This document shows, piece after piece, positions 26,401-34,622 of a DNA stretch of 64,000 nucleotides. The stretch comes from an uncultured Clostridia bacterium (lineage in GTDB: Bacteria > Bacillota > Clostridia > TANB77 > CAG-508). The position numbers and the translations under genes were made by a program. The stretch is taken from assembly GCA_944387405.1 (NCBI GenBank), contig CALXET010000004.1:1-64000 (forward strand). The letters run 5' to 3'. Numbering within the stretch: position 1 is the first letter of the stretch; every line of letters starts with the position of its first letter. Below the pieces are notes generated by a model. That model was not told the origin of the DNA and ran no database searches. It was given only the letters and a program-made list of their open reading frames with translations.

Positions 26401-28634
26401 TATTTATCAAGTATTATTACATCATTTAATAATCCACATCTTAAATAATTTCCTTCTAATAAATCATGACTTAAAACTTCATTTTCATTAATTTCTCCGT
26501 CTAGGATCTCTGAATAAACTTCTAAGTCATAAATACCTTTACCAGTAAAAATTGCCTCTCCAAAGCAATCCTGATAAAAATCAGAAGCATTACTTTCATA
26601 TATATTAGTACCAGGACTTCCTGAATATATTTTTGTAAATAAACTTCTAATAGAATCTTTTAACCCTATTCCAACTCTTGGTTCAATAATTCCATATCCG
26701 TCTATTACCTTTTTATTTTCTATTACTGGTTTATTTAAAATATGTGTCATTGCTCCTATTAAAGAAAATGCAGAGTTTAATACTAGATTAGTATCAGAAT
26801 CCAAAGTAATAATATACTTAATTTTTTTATTAAAATTATTTTCTTGTAATGTATTTATTATAAAATCAGAATTATTTTTCTCTAATAAATATTTATTAAA
26901 CTGATTTAATAATCCTCTTTTTCTTTCCCAACCTAAAAACTCTTGCTCTTTACTATTCCATCTTCTTTTTCTATATAGAAAATAAAATATATTTAATTTA
27001 TACTTCTTATTTAAACTCTCTATTTTTTCCCTACCATATTTTATGATTTCTTCATCTATGTTTTCTACTTCTTTTTTTGAAGATGTACAATCTCCAAGTA
27101 TTGCAAAATATATATTTTTACTTTTATTTGCTTGATAATAAACTTCTAGCTTTCTTATTAATTCATCTATTTTTTCTAAACTATTTAAAATTGTCGGAAT
27201 AACTACAAAACATGAATTTTCTTCTGTAATATTATTATTCATATTAATTTTAGGAAGTTTTTTTATCTTTACGACTTTAGATGTTATATACATTATGAAT
27301 TTTATATATATTTCTGATATAGGATATAGTAATAATAAATAACAAATTATGCTAAAAATAAAAGATAAATTTAATATATACACTATAAAAAAATTAATTA
27401 TTAAAGGAATATAAAAAGTTGACCTTACAAATATAATTCCTTTTTGTGCAGTAGATTTATTACCTACTTTTTTTCCTTTTAAAATATAAATTAATTCATC
27501 TAAACCATTATCTATTAAATAATATCCAACATGCGCCTTTCTATATATCTTTAAATTACTTTTATCTATATTCTTATATCTATTGCAAAGTAAAATAATT
27601 CTACTAGCTATATAAATTTCAGATATACCAGTTTTCTTTGACAAATCTGTAATTACTTTTAAATACATATCTTTCGTATCTTGAGTCATCTTATCAAATA
27701 TATTTACCGGATCTTTAGACAAAATTTCTTCTACTTTATTTAGGTTTTCAAATAATTCTTTAAAATTAATTCTATTAACATTTTTTATACTAATAATACT
27801 ATTTCCTAGACTATTTTTTATTGTTGCAATATGAAAATGTTCTTTTCTAATTATTTCTGACACTGTCGTTCCTGTATACTCTACTTGTTCATTTAGAACT
27901 TCTAAATATGGATTTCCAACTCTTCCTTTTCTTTTTAACTTATAAGACATATATTCAATAAAAGAATCTTTTAAGTCAGAATAATCAAATTTGTTTTTTA
28001 CATTTATCTTAAATCTATTTTTCTTGAATTGAAGTTCTTCTTTTTGATCTATTATTCTAGCACATATATCTTCTACTTTATATTTTTGAATTTGTGAAAC
28101 ATATATTTTCTCACAGCATTCTGATATACTTTCTATTAGACTAATCTTTATAAAACTAGGAAGCATCATTAGTTCTTCTGTAGTAAGTAATTTCTTTTTT
28201 TGATAGCTATCTACTGCGTATTTTATAATATCACTATCTAATTTTGAATCAGTATATCCTACAATTTCTGATGCTAATACATATACTCTTGAATATCCTT
28301 CATATTTTCCATCTCCTATTCCATTTAGCTTTTTATAATCACTTATTTTTATTTCTTTTTCTAAGTTTTTTACTGTTTCTTCTATCAGATAAAAATTATC
28401 TAATATCCACTCTCCTGCAGAATGAATTGATATTCCTAGTTTTAGATGTTCATTTAATAATTTATATGTCTGATAAATAAAATTAAAATTATCTTTCATT
28501 CCTGGAATAGGATATGTCCTTTTGCTTGATTTTGTAATTACATTATGACTTTCTGCAACTTTTTCAATATATTTTCCAAGTGCATACTTATCTAGAATTG
28601 CTCCTTTTATATTTAAATTTTTATAATATTTCAT
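20403..28634 (-). CDS. Cyclic beta-glucan synthase-like protein (GT84 plus GH94), 2743 aa
   Basis: A giant membrane enzyme with the architecture of cyclic beta-1,2-glucan synthase (NdvB/Cgs). Membrane helices lie near 400-455. A GT84 glycosyltransferase domain follows, with TLDSDTNL (about 610) and REHRWIRGDWQLLKW (about 755-770), and more membrane helices to about 990. A glucoamylase-like domain includes AHHQGLILNSINN (about 1360). Two carbohydrate-binding/phosphorylase-like halves then end in the GH94 catalytic region with GDWNDGFSNIG (about 2428; Asp is the general acid in GH94) and GGWTWYTGAASW (about 2648). The enzymes polymerise UDP-glucose, cyclise the glucan and trim its length. AAGGAG precedes the ATG. 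It forms a single-gene unit of 8.2 kb. The exact glucan linkage cannot be read from sequence. Confidence 0.9.
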   Translation of the reverse strand: MKYYKNLNIKGAILDKYALGKYIEKVAESHNVITKSSKRTYPIPGMKDNFNFIYQTYKLLNEHLKLGISIHSAGEWILDNFYLIEETVKNLEKEIKISDYKKLNGIGDGKYEGYSRVYVLASEIVGYTDSKLDSDIIKYAVDSYQKKKLLTTEELMMLPSFIKISLIESISECCEKIYVSQIQKYKVEDICARIIDQKEELQFKKNRFKINVKNKFDYSDLKDSFIEYMSYKLKRKGRVGNPYLEVLNEQVEYTGTTVSEIIRKEHFHIATIKNSLGNSIISIKNVNRINFKELFENLNKVEEILSKDPVNIFDKMTQDTKDMYLKVITDLSKKTGISEIYIASRIILLCNRYKNIDKSNLKIYRKAHVGYYLIDNGLDELIYILKGKKVGNKSTAQKGIIFVRSTFYIPLIINFFIVYILNLSFIFSIICYLLLLYPISEIYIKFIMYITSKVVKIKKLPKINMNNNITEENSCFVVIPTILNSLEKIDELIRKLEVYYQANKSKNIYFAILGDCTSSKKEVENIDEEIIKYGREKIESLNKKYKLNIFYFLYRKRRWNSKEQEFLGWERKRGLLNQFNKYLLEKNNSDFIINTLQENNFNKKIKYIITLDSDTNLVLNSAFSLIGAMTHILNKPVIENKKVIDGYGIIEPRVGIGLKDSIRSLFTKIYSGSPGTNIYESNASDFYQDCFGEAIFTGKGIYDLEVYSEILDGEINENEVLSHDLLEGNYLRCGLLNDVIILDKYPYKFTSYVSREHRWIRGDWQLLKWLKRDRNNINLISKFKIYDNLRRSILPISELLIFFIAIIEDNFLLMIIDLISIFLSVFYSVIDKIIFKKSNNNEIINASKNFSSDFTGIKGEFIKQSLNFIFLPTFAYVSLNAIIKTIYRLIKKVKLLEWITSEDAEKRDDTSIETYYKLMFPNLILGIILFGFLNPFAEIVGTLWIFAPFIAWYISIDDSKKIDKYDLEDADREYLYDIGKKTWDFFHEYMNEENNYLITDNYQAGRKQDIVYRTSSTNIGLSILSTISAYDLNYISLEECIFLLNKIIETVSKLDKWNGHLYNWYNIRTLKPLTPRYISTVDSGNFVGYLYVLKIFLSDINSGKIKENVVLEEKKNKDENKFNEKLNNILEISNKLYRIVSRMIDDTDFSVLYSKNDKLLSIGYDVESMKLTDSYYDFLASEARQASFIAIAKKDIDEKHWLNLSRTLTTSNRYKGLISWSGTAFEYLMPNINMNFYEGSLLEESCKFMIMSQIKYADKLKVPWGISESAYNVKDLNGNYQYKAFGIPGLGLKRGLEEELVVSPYSTFLSLCFKQNESIKNLRILEKLGTRGKYGFFESVDFTKTRLKRGENYKVVKTYMAHHQGLILNSINNILNNKILNKRFFNNPEIESTDILLQEKMPNSILISKNINDKFKKQKYINEYYDKKIVYKSTEKYNRVNVISSDEYTLVMDIFGRGYSKYKDIQINRFYEKSDYNNQNGFYIKNEKTNNIWSTMNTSSKKYNFNDFKNNKEYDVAFSSSKIEYTSLNDGIESEYKLVLAADNPSEIRRIILRNSNYLEAEIEVTGVIEGIFSNIKQDIAHPVFNNMFLNIEYIREKDIFIIRRKDRNEENSKYYFGIKMFTNEKENSSDTNFEIDKEIFLGRKNLGVPELVRNSNNYENRIKDTVDPIIAINKKIKIGFNEEVIIDFIISVNENKETLIKQLDDYNNEEKRNSEFKLFKTKAEEELKYLQLNGDKIEVYQKLLGHILFEDIPKRNDVLKRIYDKEYLINDLWKFGISGDNKILEVYIKNIDDIDVIKEILKALEFFMIRNINIDLCIINGEENSYELVLKDLIYQAIREAQMEYLLNNKIFVINEFDLDKYDLDLLYFKSSLCLDIKYGSLKLNINDIENKSYYINDNNFEKKSINKYSNVELLNETDKSYSDIVNESLLFFNGIGGFSKDTKEYIFKSSILNEVTRPWINILCNEKFGTIITDNLGGFTWAENSRLNRITKWDNDPIVDVPSEIFYIKDNDNNKYWTLFSRIANNMDYIVRHGHGYSNFMQVCDDLLQNLNIFVDIKNEKRNIVISLKNLNSENRKFKLYYYINTVLGEDIDKTNSNVICQVNNCNKFNFNNENNEKVSSTDKFISVSFRNVFKNQFDKTVNIISSEKINNIFFDKSKFFGKDNNIILPKVIVENYEIENINLNSENNNFYCKTNSVVLEYEINLQSYESKDIVLLITTENLTDYKFEKKKEINLLEDVRNSWNRKLSSLQVNTPSIELNTFINSWCIYQILTSRIYSKTAYYQSGGAIGYRDQLQDTLGLKYIDINYMKDFIIKAASHQFIEGDVLHWWHEKTNLGVRTKFSDDFLWLVYDTIEYIDFTEDYEILNIKIPYLQGERLKDNESEKCREYNVYNKEGTLFEHCIKSIERGINLGTNNLPKIGSGDWNDGFSNIGEKGRGESIWLGFFLYDILNRFENILENLNREDLIKRYRLIKGILKEALNNFAWDGEWYIRAVTDTNDIIGSKRNKECMIDSISQSFSVISEAGEKEKTKVAMENVEKYLVDRDEKLIKLLTPPFRDEEYDPGYISKYKEGVRENGGQYTHGVLWTCLAFSKLGYNDKAFELINMLNPIFHSNNNKLIKKYKVEPYVLAGDVYTNKDMYAKGGWTWYTGAASWYYKIIIENILGLKIKGNKLFINPNIPDDWDEFSIRYLYKDSIYRINIKNIKNNSKKIIKINGVLSEKDYIELLDNNRDFTIDIEM

Positions 28635-28850
28635 AAAAAACTCCTTAAAATCGCTTTTATAGTATTTTTTACAAAATATTTATATATATACATATTTATA
28701 CTTTTAAATAATTATTAAATTCTAAAATCTAAATTATAAAAAATAAAGAAGTCAAAATCAAAAAGATCAATAAAATAAAAAATTATATTAAAATCAAAAA
28801 TAGAATAAAAAAATAATTAAAATAATTACATAGATAAATAAAAACAAATA
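28635..28850. other. Very AT-rich spacer upstream of the glucan synthase
   Basis: About 215 bases, largely A runs on the plus strand. I see no gene. The glucan synthase promoter must lie here, but no candidate stands out from the background. Confidence 0.5.
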
Positions 28851-28872
28851 AAAAAAGGCTTTCGCCTTTTTT
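28851..28872 (-). terminator. Terminator of the carD gene
   Basis: AAAAAAGGC and GCCTTTTTT arms with a four-base loop have T-runs on both strands, 22 bases after the carD stop. Confidence 0.88.
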
Positions 28873-28893
28873 ATGTAAAAACTTATTATATTA

Positions 28894-29448
28894 TTAATTC
28901 ATAGAAACTAGTTTTTTAACTACATTTCCTTCTTCTACAGTATCTTTCATAGCATTCATGTGGAATTCATAAGCTTGATCTATTTTACTTTCTACTGCTT
29001 CTTCAACTTCATTTTCATCTTTCTTTTCAGCTAAAACAAGTTCACTAATTAAAATTTGTTTTGCATTTAAAAGCATTTTCTTCTCTCCAGTAGATAATCC
29101 TTTTTCTTTTTGTTTGAAACTTAAATTTCTAACAATGTCTGCTACTTCAAAAATATCTCCTGTTTTCATTTTGTCCATATTCTCTCTGTATCTTTTGTTC
29201 CAGTTCATAGACATTTCTGTGCTATCTGCACCTAGAACCTTCATAACTTTTTGTGCTGATTCCTCGTCTATGATATTTCTGACTCCAACTTCTTCTGCTT
29301 TAGCAGTAGGAACCATAACTTTTACCTCGCCTGGCATTTTAATAATATAATACGATTGTCTCTCATCTAATATTGCTCTTTCCTCTATTGATACTATTTT
29401 TCCAGCGCCATGCATTGGATATACTACTTCATCACCTACATTAAACAT
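28894..29448 (-). CDS. carD: CarD/CdnL-type RNA polymerase-binding transcription factor
   Basis: 184 residues. The N-terminal CarD/TRCF interaction domain (MFNVGDEVVYPMHGAGKI, then YYIIKMP and KVMVPTAKAEEVGVR) binds the RNA polymerase beta subunit. The helical C-terminal domain has MSMNWNKRYRENMDKMKTGD and the family's LSTGEKKMLLNAK. Such proteins stabilise promoter open complexes, especially at rRNA promoters. The frame extends to 29487, but AAAGGAGTG stands before the ATG at 29448, which starts with the family-typical MF-VGD. A TTGACT-17-TATAAT promoter precedes it. Confidence 0.95.
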   Translation of the reverse strand: MFNVGDEVVYPMHGAGKIVSIEERAILDERQSYYIIKMPGEVKVMVPTAKAEEVGVRNIIDEESAQKVMKVLGADSTEMSMNWNKRYRENMDKMKTGDIFEVADIVRNLSFKQKEKGLSTGEKKMLLNAKQILISELVLAEKKDENEVEEAVESKIDQAYEFHMNAMKDTVEEGNVVKKLVSMN

Positions 29449-29493
29449 GTAAGTCACACTCCTTTCAGGTAAATTTATTTTAAGCACATGTTT

Positions 29494-29522
29494 ATTATAC
29501 TATAAAATTTGGCAAAAGTCAA
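29494..29522 (-). promoter_or_regulatory. Promoter of carD
   Basis: On the minus strand TTGACT, a 17-base spacer and TATAAT, about 45 bases before the start codon. Confidence 0.78.
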
Positions 29523-29651
29523 AGAAATTACCAATATAAATTTCACATAATTTTTGTAATTTGTTTGTAATATTTTTATAAAGCTCGTCTCTCTAAGCAA
29601 TAAAAAAAATGTACCGAAAGAATGTTTTTTCACTTCTGTAAACCTAGACTT

Positions 29652-30797
29652 CTACTCCAAATCTATACCATCATTATCATTTGCTCTTTTTCTTTCCTCG
29701 TTCTTTTCTTTGCTACTATTTACTACAAGTGGCTCTACATCTATATGTTCAAACACTGGTGAAATCTTTTTAGATACAGTTAAAGCTCTGTAATTAGTCT
29801 TAGTAGCAAAATAATTTCTTTCACACATTATAACCTTATAATAGTTATCTAAAACTTCTTGTCTTGATTCTTCACTAAGCCCTCTTAAAGAAGGACATAA
29901 AAAATTATCTATAATTAACATTTCCGTTTCTCCGATTTTACTCTTTATTCCTTCTACTAAATCTCTTTCTTCATCTACATCAGTTATTGATAATATATCT
30001 TCTGCAATCTGATCCATATTTTTTGAAACTCTTTTAAAGTTCCTTTTAAATAAACTTCTATCTAATCTTCCTATTACTCTTTTTGCATCATTATAGTCAA
30101 ATAGTCCGCAAAATAAATCTTCTTCTGATACGCCTCTTGCAAGTAACATCTGTCTTAGTAAATTTCCGTTTATAGAATATAGTCCTTCATCATTATATTG
30201 ATTTGTATAAATATCTATTCCAAAAGCATTAATTACTCTAAACTCATCATCTTGTGCAACAAACATTTCAACTGCCGATTCATTAAAATACTCATTTTCT
30301 TTATATGGAGTTTCATCTTCTGAAAAAACGTCTTCTAAAGTATATCCAGAAACTTTATATGGAAATTTCTTAAACATTTTATTAATATATGTCTCTCCCA
30401 TTATATGTGTAAGCTCATGTCTTAAAAATTCATATAGTAGCATTTCATCATCAATCACGTCTTCTTTTAAAGAAAGTCCAAACATGAAACCATCAACATA
30501 TCCTATTCCATTTGGATTATCTTTATATTCTTTTACAATATCTATATATGAAATTATTTCATTTACTTTTTCTATAATATCTTCTTTCGGAATATTAGAA
30601 TGTGATGATATATAATCTATAGCGGCTCTCAGTGGCATAATCAATTTAAGAACACGTTTGTCCCTTGAAAATTCTATATTAATTGCATTAAACTCAGTAA
30701 ATAACTGATCATATTCAGAATCATATAAATATTCACTTTCTAGTTTATTTAAAAAGGCTTTTTCACTTTCTGTATAATTTCTATTATTATCACTCAT
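29652..30797 (-). CDS. Putative zinc metalloprotease (HExxH protein, 381 aa)
   Basis: An unrecognised cytoplasmic protein with a zincin signature: HELTH at residues 127-131 (LRHELTHIMGE), preceded by a helix. It is followed about 50 residues later by a second helix NESAVEMFV, whose Glu is the natural third zinc ligand of a gluzincin. The N-terminal 120 residues are helical and charged; the C-terminal half is helical with no other motif I know. There is no signal peptide. TAGGAG precedes the ATG. It lies between dut and carD and is read in the same direction. The family name is unknown; the catalytic assignment is inferred from the motif alone. Confidence 0.8.
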   Translation of the reverse strand: MSDNNRNYTESEKAFLNKLESEYLYDSEYDQLFTEFNAINIEFSRDKRVLKLIMPLRAAIDYISSHSNIPKEDIIEKVNEIISYIDIVKEYKDNPNGIGYVDGFMFGLSLKEDVIDDEMLLYEFLRHELTHIMGETYINKMFKKFPYKVSGYTLEDVFSEDETPYKENEYFNESAVEMFVAQDDEFRVINAFGIDIYTNQYNDEGLYSINGNLLRQMLLARGVSEEDLFCGLFDYNDAKRVIGRLDRSLFKRNFKRVSKNMDQIAEDILSITDVDEERDLVEGIKSKIGETEMLIIDNFLCPSLRGLSEESRQEVLDNYYKVIMCERNYFATKTNYRALTVSKKISPVFEHIDVEPLVVNSSKEKNEERKRANDNDGIDLE

Positions 30798-30888
30798 AGA
30801 AATTCTCCTATATACAATATTTTTTATTTATCCATTTTAATTATTATATGTAAATTATATTTTAATTATATAAAAACACAAAATAAAA

Positions 30889-30928
30889 TACTAGTATATG
30901 ATTCTTAAAAGATATCAATACTAGTATC
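30889..30928 (-). terminator. Terminator of dut
   Basis: Two copies of the self-complementary ATACTAGTAT (30889-30898 and 30919-30928) pair across a 20-base loop, with TTTTATTTTG following on the minus strand. They lie between dut and the zincin gene. Confidence 0.65.
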
Positions 30929-30970
30929 TATAGCTTATTTTTATGTTAAATCATTTTATTTTACATAAAT

Positions 30971-31432
30971 CTATTTGCTTGTAGATCCAAATCCACCTAC
31001 TCTTTTACCTGTTGCATTATCATTATCTACTGTTAAATACTTCATAAATATAGCTTGTCCTATAGCTTCACCTTTTTTTATCTCTACATCATGATCAAAG
31101 AAATTATAAAAAGCAAACATGAAATGACCATCATTATCTGGATTTTCATAATAATCACTATCTATTATTCCTACACTATTTGCCATTACTAAACCTCTTT
31201 TTCCAGGATTAGAACTTCTATTACATAACATATAAAATTCATCAGGCTGACAATATGCTTTTAATCCTGTTTTAACAAGAGTTGGTTTTTGACCAGGTTT
31301 AAATGCAGGAATTATTGTGTCTTCTGCAGCTTCTATATCATATCCTGCTGAATGTTCTGTTTTTCTTACTGGTAAGTTAATACCTTTATCCTCGAATCCT
31401 TTTGCTATTTCAAATCCACGTTTTCTCTCCAT
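30971..31432 (-). CDS. dut: Deoxyuridine 5'-triphosphate nucleotidohydrolase (dUTPase)
   Basis: 153 residues. Trimeric dUTPase motifs occur in order: AGYDIEAAED (motif I), RSSNPGKRGLVMANS (II), VGIIDSDYY (III), GEAIGQAIFMKYL (IV) and RVGGFGSTSK (V). The enzyme converts dUTP to dUMP and pyrophosphate, keeping uracil out of DNA and feeding dTMP synthesis. The insert YYENPDNDGHF between motifs III and IV is a known feature of some Firmicute members. GGAATGA lies before the ATG at a plausible distance. Confidence 0.95.
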   Translation of the reverse strand: MERKRGFEIAKGFEDKGINLPVRKTEHSAGYDIEAAEDTIIPAFKPGQKPTLVKTGLKAYCQPDEFYMLCNRSSNPGKRGLVMANSVGIIDSDYYENPDNDGHFMFAFYNFFDHDVEIKKGEAIGQAIFMKYLTVDNDNATGKRVGGFGSTSK

Positions 31433-31469
31433 TTTTATTATTCATTCCTTTCTTCTTTTCTTGCAAAAT

Positions 31470-31494
31470 AAAACGACTACTTAATAGTCGTTTT
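31470..31494 (-). terminator. Terminator of adhE
   Basis: A 10-base stem (31470-31479 with 31485-31494), loop of five, with T-rich flanks on both strands. It lies twelve bases past the adhE stop. Confidence 0.88.
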
Positions 31495-31505
31495 ATTATT
31501 TTTTA

Positions 31506-34106
31506 TTATTTTATATCAGCCCCATAGTATGCGTCAAGTAAAATTTGTTTTAATTCTTTTACTAGTGGAAGTCTTGGATTTGCTGTTGTACATTGATCTT
31601 CAAAAGCTCTATCTGCAAGCATATCAACTTTTGATAAAAAGTCTTGCTCATCAATTCCACATTCTTTTAAAGACTTAGGCATTTCTAATTTTTCCATTAA
31701 ATCTTTAATAGCCTTAATAAATGATGATATTCCTTCTTCTTTTGTTGATGCAGGAAGACCAACTCTTTCAGCTAATTTTCTAATCTTCTCATCTGCTATA
31801 AAGTATTCATATTTAGGGAATGAAACAAATTTTGTAGGTTTTGTTGCATTATATCTTACTACATATGGAAGTATTATAGCATTTGCTCTTCCATGTGGTA
31901 TATGATATTCTGCTCCAAGTTTGTGAGCTAAAGAATGGTTTATTCCTAAAAATGCGTTTGTAAATGCCATACCTGCTATTGTGCTTGCATTATGCATTTT
32001 TTCTCTTGCCATTCTATTGCTTCCATTATTATATGCTTCTTCTAAGTTTTCAAATACAAGTTCTACAGCTTTTTCAGCTAAACCATCTGTATAATCAGAT
32101 GCCATATTTGAAATATATGATTCGATAGCATGTGTTAAAACATCCATACCAGTATCTGCTGTCATTTTCTTTGGAAGTGTCATAACTAAATCTGGATCTA
32201 CTATTGCTACATCTGGAGTTAATTCATAATCAGCTAAAGGATATTTCATATTTTTCTTTTTATCTGTAATAACTGCAAATGAAGTAACCTCTGAACCAGT
32301 TCCTGATGTAGTTGGTATAGCAACCATCTTTGCTTTTTCTCCAAGTTTAGGGAATTTATAAGTTCTTTTTCTTATATCCATAAATTTTAATTTTAATCCT
32401 TCAATATCTGCATCTGGATGCTCATAGAATAGCCACATACCTTTTGCAGCATCTATTGGACTTCCTCCACCTAAAGCAATAATTACATCTGGATTAAACA
32501 AATTCATTGCTTCAACACCTTTTTTAATTGTATCAAAAGAAGGATCTGATTCTACTTCTGCAAATATTTCTGAGTGTACATATTTTTCTCTCTTTCTTAA
32601 TTGATATAAAATCTTATCTACATATCCAAACTTAACCATAGATTCATCTGTAACTATAAATGCTCTTGTTATATCTGGCATCTTAGATAGATATTCTATT
32701 GATCCTGCTTCAAAATATATTTTTTCTGGAATTTTAAACCATTGCATATTTACTCTCCTTTTTGCTACTCTTTTGATATTTATTAAATTTACTGATGAAA
32801 CATTATCAGTAGTTGAATTACCACCAAAAGTTCCACAACCTAATGTAAGTGATGGCATATTTGTATTATAAATATCTCCTATAGCACCATGAGTAGATGG
32901 TGAATTTACTATTACTCTTCCAGCTTTAACTCTTTCAGAAAATTCTAAGATTGTATCTCTATTCTCTGAATGAATAACTGCAGAATGTCCCATTCCACCA
33001 TATTCAATTAATTTTTCAGCAAGGTTAATTCCTTCTTCTTTATCTTTTACTGTATAATATGTTAATATTGGACTTAATTTTTCTTTTGAAAATGGATAAT
33101 CATCTCCAACACCTGTTTCTTTAACAAGTAATACTTTTGTATCTTCTGGTATCTCAATACCTGCTAAAGAAGCAATCTTATAAGGACTTTGTCCTGGTAT
33201 TTTTGAATTTAATTTATATTTTCCATTTTCATCTTTATTAAATACAGCTTTTTGTATTTTTTCTTTTTCTTCTTTATTTGCTATATAACATTTTGCATCT
33301 TTAATTAATTTTTCAAAATCCTTTGCTATCTCTTTATCTACTATAACAGCTTGTTCTGAAGCACATATCATACCATTATCAAAAGATTTTGACATAACTA
33401 AATCATTTACAGATGTTTCTAACTTTGCTGTTTTATCTATATAGCATGGAACATTTCCAGGGCCAACTCCAAGAGCTGGTTTTCCGCAAGAATAAGCAGA
33501 TTTAACCATTCCTGTACCACCAGTTGCTAAAATCAAATTAACATCTGGATGATTCATTAAAGCTCTTGTAGCTTCTATAGAAGGTTCTTCAATCCATAAT
33601 ATACAATCTTTTGGAGCTCCCGCTTCTACTGCTGCATCCCTTAAGATTCTTGCAGCTTCAGAACTACATTTTTGAGCTGATGGATGGAATCCGAATATAA
33701 TAACATTTCTTGTTTTTGCAGCTATTAATGATTTAAACATTGTTGTAGATGTAGGATTTGTAACTGGTGTTACTCCTGCTATAATTCCTATTGGTTCAGC
33801 AATCTCTATATATCCTTCTTCTGTATTTTCATTTATTATTCCAACTGTCTTTGCTCTTTTTATACTGTGATAAATATATTCTGTTGCAAACATGTTTTTT
33901 GTAATCTTATCCTCATATATTCCTCTTTGAGTTTCTTCTACAGCCATTTTTGCAAGTTTCATATGATTTTCAAGGCCAGCCATAGACATACGTTTAACGA
34001 TTTCGTTTACTTGATCTTGATCTAGCTTCATATACTCTTCTGAAGCTACTTTCGCTCTTGCAACTAAATCGTCAATCATCTTTTGTACTTTACTAATATC
34101 TTCCAT
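31506..34106 (-). CDS. adhE: Bifunctional acetaldehyde-CoA/alcohol dehydrogenase AdhE
   Basis: 866 residues, the normal length of AdhE. The N-terminal half (about 1-440) is a CoA-acylating aldehyde dehydrogenase with GVTPVTNPTSTTMFKS, GVGPGNVPCYID and the catalytic Cys in NGMICASEQA (about 248). The C-terminal half (about 450-866) is an iron-dependent alcohol dehydrogenase with GGGSPIDAAKGMW, TTSGTGSEVT, MDVLTHAIESY and HSLAHKLGAEYHIPHG. It reduces acetyl-CoA to ethanol in two NADH steps, so ethanol is a likely fermentation product. The polymer-forming linker is intact. TAGGAGG precedes the ATG and a promoter lies just upstream. No Rex-like operator is obvious. Confidence 0.98.
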   Translation of the reverse strand: MEDISKVQKMIDDLVARAKVASEEYMKLDQDQVNEIVKRMSMAGLENHMKLAKMAVEETQRGIYEDKITKNMFATEYIYHSIKRAKTVGIINENTEEGYIEIAEPIGIIAGVTPVTNPTSTTMFKSLIAAKTRNVIIFGFHPSAQKCSSEAARILRDAAVEAGAPKDCILWIEEPSIEATRALMNHPDVNLILATGGTGMVKSAYSCGKPALGVGPGNVPCYIDKTAKLETSVNDLVMSKSFDNGMICASEQAVIVDKEIAKDFEKLIKDAKCYIANKEEKEKIQKAVFNKDENGKYKLNSKIPGQSPYKIASLAGIEIPEDTKVLLVKETGVGDDYPFSKEKLSPILTYYTVKDKEEGINLAEKLIEYGGMGHSAVIHSENRDTILEFSERVKAGRVIVNSPSTHGAIGDIYNTNMPSLTLGCGTFGGNSTTDNVSSVNLINIKRVAKRRVNMQWFKIPEKIYFEAGSIEYLSKMPDITRAFIVTDESMVKFGYVDKILYQLRKREKYVHSEIFAEVESDPSFDTIKKGVEAMNLFNPDVIIALGGGSPIDAAKGMWLFYEHPDADIEGLKLKFMDIRKRTYKFPKLGEKAKMVAIPTTSGTGSEVTSFAVITDKKKNMKYPLADYELTPDVAIVDPDLVMTLPKKMTADTGMDVLTHAIESYISNMASDYTDGLAEKAVELVFENLEEAYNNGSNRMAREKMHNASTIAGMAFTNAFLGINHSLAHKLGAEYHIPHGRANAIILPYVVRYNATKPTKFVSFPKYEYFIADEKIRKLAERVGLPASTKEEGISSFIKAIKDLMEKLEMPKSLKECGIDEQDFLSKVDMLADRAFEDQCTTANPRLPLVKELKQILLDAYYGADIK

Positions 34107-34139
34107 ACACTTCCTCCTAAATTATAAAAGTTCAGCATT

Positions 34140-34168
34140 AGTATATATGTAATAATTATTTTTTTCAA
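34140..34168 (-). promoter_or_regulatory. Promoter of adhE
   Basis: On the minus strand TTGAAA, 17 bases and TATACT, about 34 bases before the start codon. A TATTATAGATAATA palindrome lies a little further upstream (about 34179-34192). Confidence 0.7.
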
Positions 34169-34255
34169 TACTCATTTTTTATTATCTATAATAAAAAACA
34201 AAACAATATTACATTCTTTAAAATATTTTATATATTTTTCTCTAATTTATTCAAA

Positions 34256-34290
34256 AAGAAAAAGAAGCTCCCCCAAAAAGCTCCTCTTTC
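34256..34290 (-). terminator. Terminator of the four-gene membrane protein cluster
   Basis: A GGAGCT/AGCTTC stem with an approximately nine-base T/G loop is followed on the minus strand by CTTTTTCTTTTT, about 20 bases past the last stop. Confidence 0.65.
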
Positions 34291-34307
34291 ATAAAAATAT
34301 TTTCATT

Positions 34308-34622
34308 TTAATCATTCCAATGTTTAATCAAATGACCAAACGCTAAAAGCATCGCCCAAAAAATCAGCACATAATATAAAAAAACAATTGGCCCTTTCTC
34401 CATTATCGCAATTGGTACTATTGCAATTTCAGAAAAGACTAAGAACATAGGTCTAAAAAATGTAATTACAAAAACTTCTTTGTACTCCCTTTTTGGGAAT
34501 AATGTCTTATAACATTTTTGGATTAAATCACGTCTGTCAATTAAATCTAAAAATGTTATAAGCACGTACACAAGTAAGCTCATTACACCTATTGCCGCAA
34601 TTAAAGATATTATAAAGTCCAT
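34308..34622 (-). CDS. Small membrane protein, gene A' of a duplicated pair
   Basis: 104 residues with about three membrane segments: residues 3-25, 55-72 and 78-97, separated by a basic loop DRRDLIQKCYKTLFPKREYKE. It resembles the 107-residue product two genes upstream: both have (S)-L-Y-L-TF near the start, then an I-(K/R)-(T/D)--I-K-Y---F loop of the same length and a hydrophobic C-terminal half. The ATG overlaps the end of the preceding gene by 13 bases and has its own GAGGTG, suggesting coupled translation. The family is unknown to me. Confidence 0.78.
   Translation of the reverse strand: MDFIISLIAAIGVMSLLVYVLITFLDLIDRRDLIQKCYKTLFPKREYKEVFVITFFRPMFLVFSEIAIVPIAIMEKGPIVFLYYVLIFWAMLLAFGHLIKHWND

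Noticed and set aside
34179-34192. Rex-type redox operator upstream of adhE (TATTATAGATAATA)
   Set aside because: It lacks the TTGTGA/TCACAA halves of Rex sites and could be a chance A/T palindrome.
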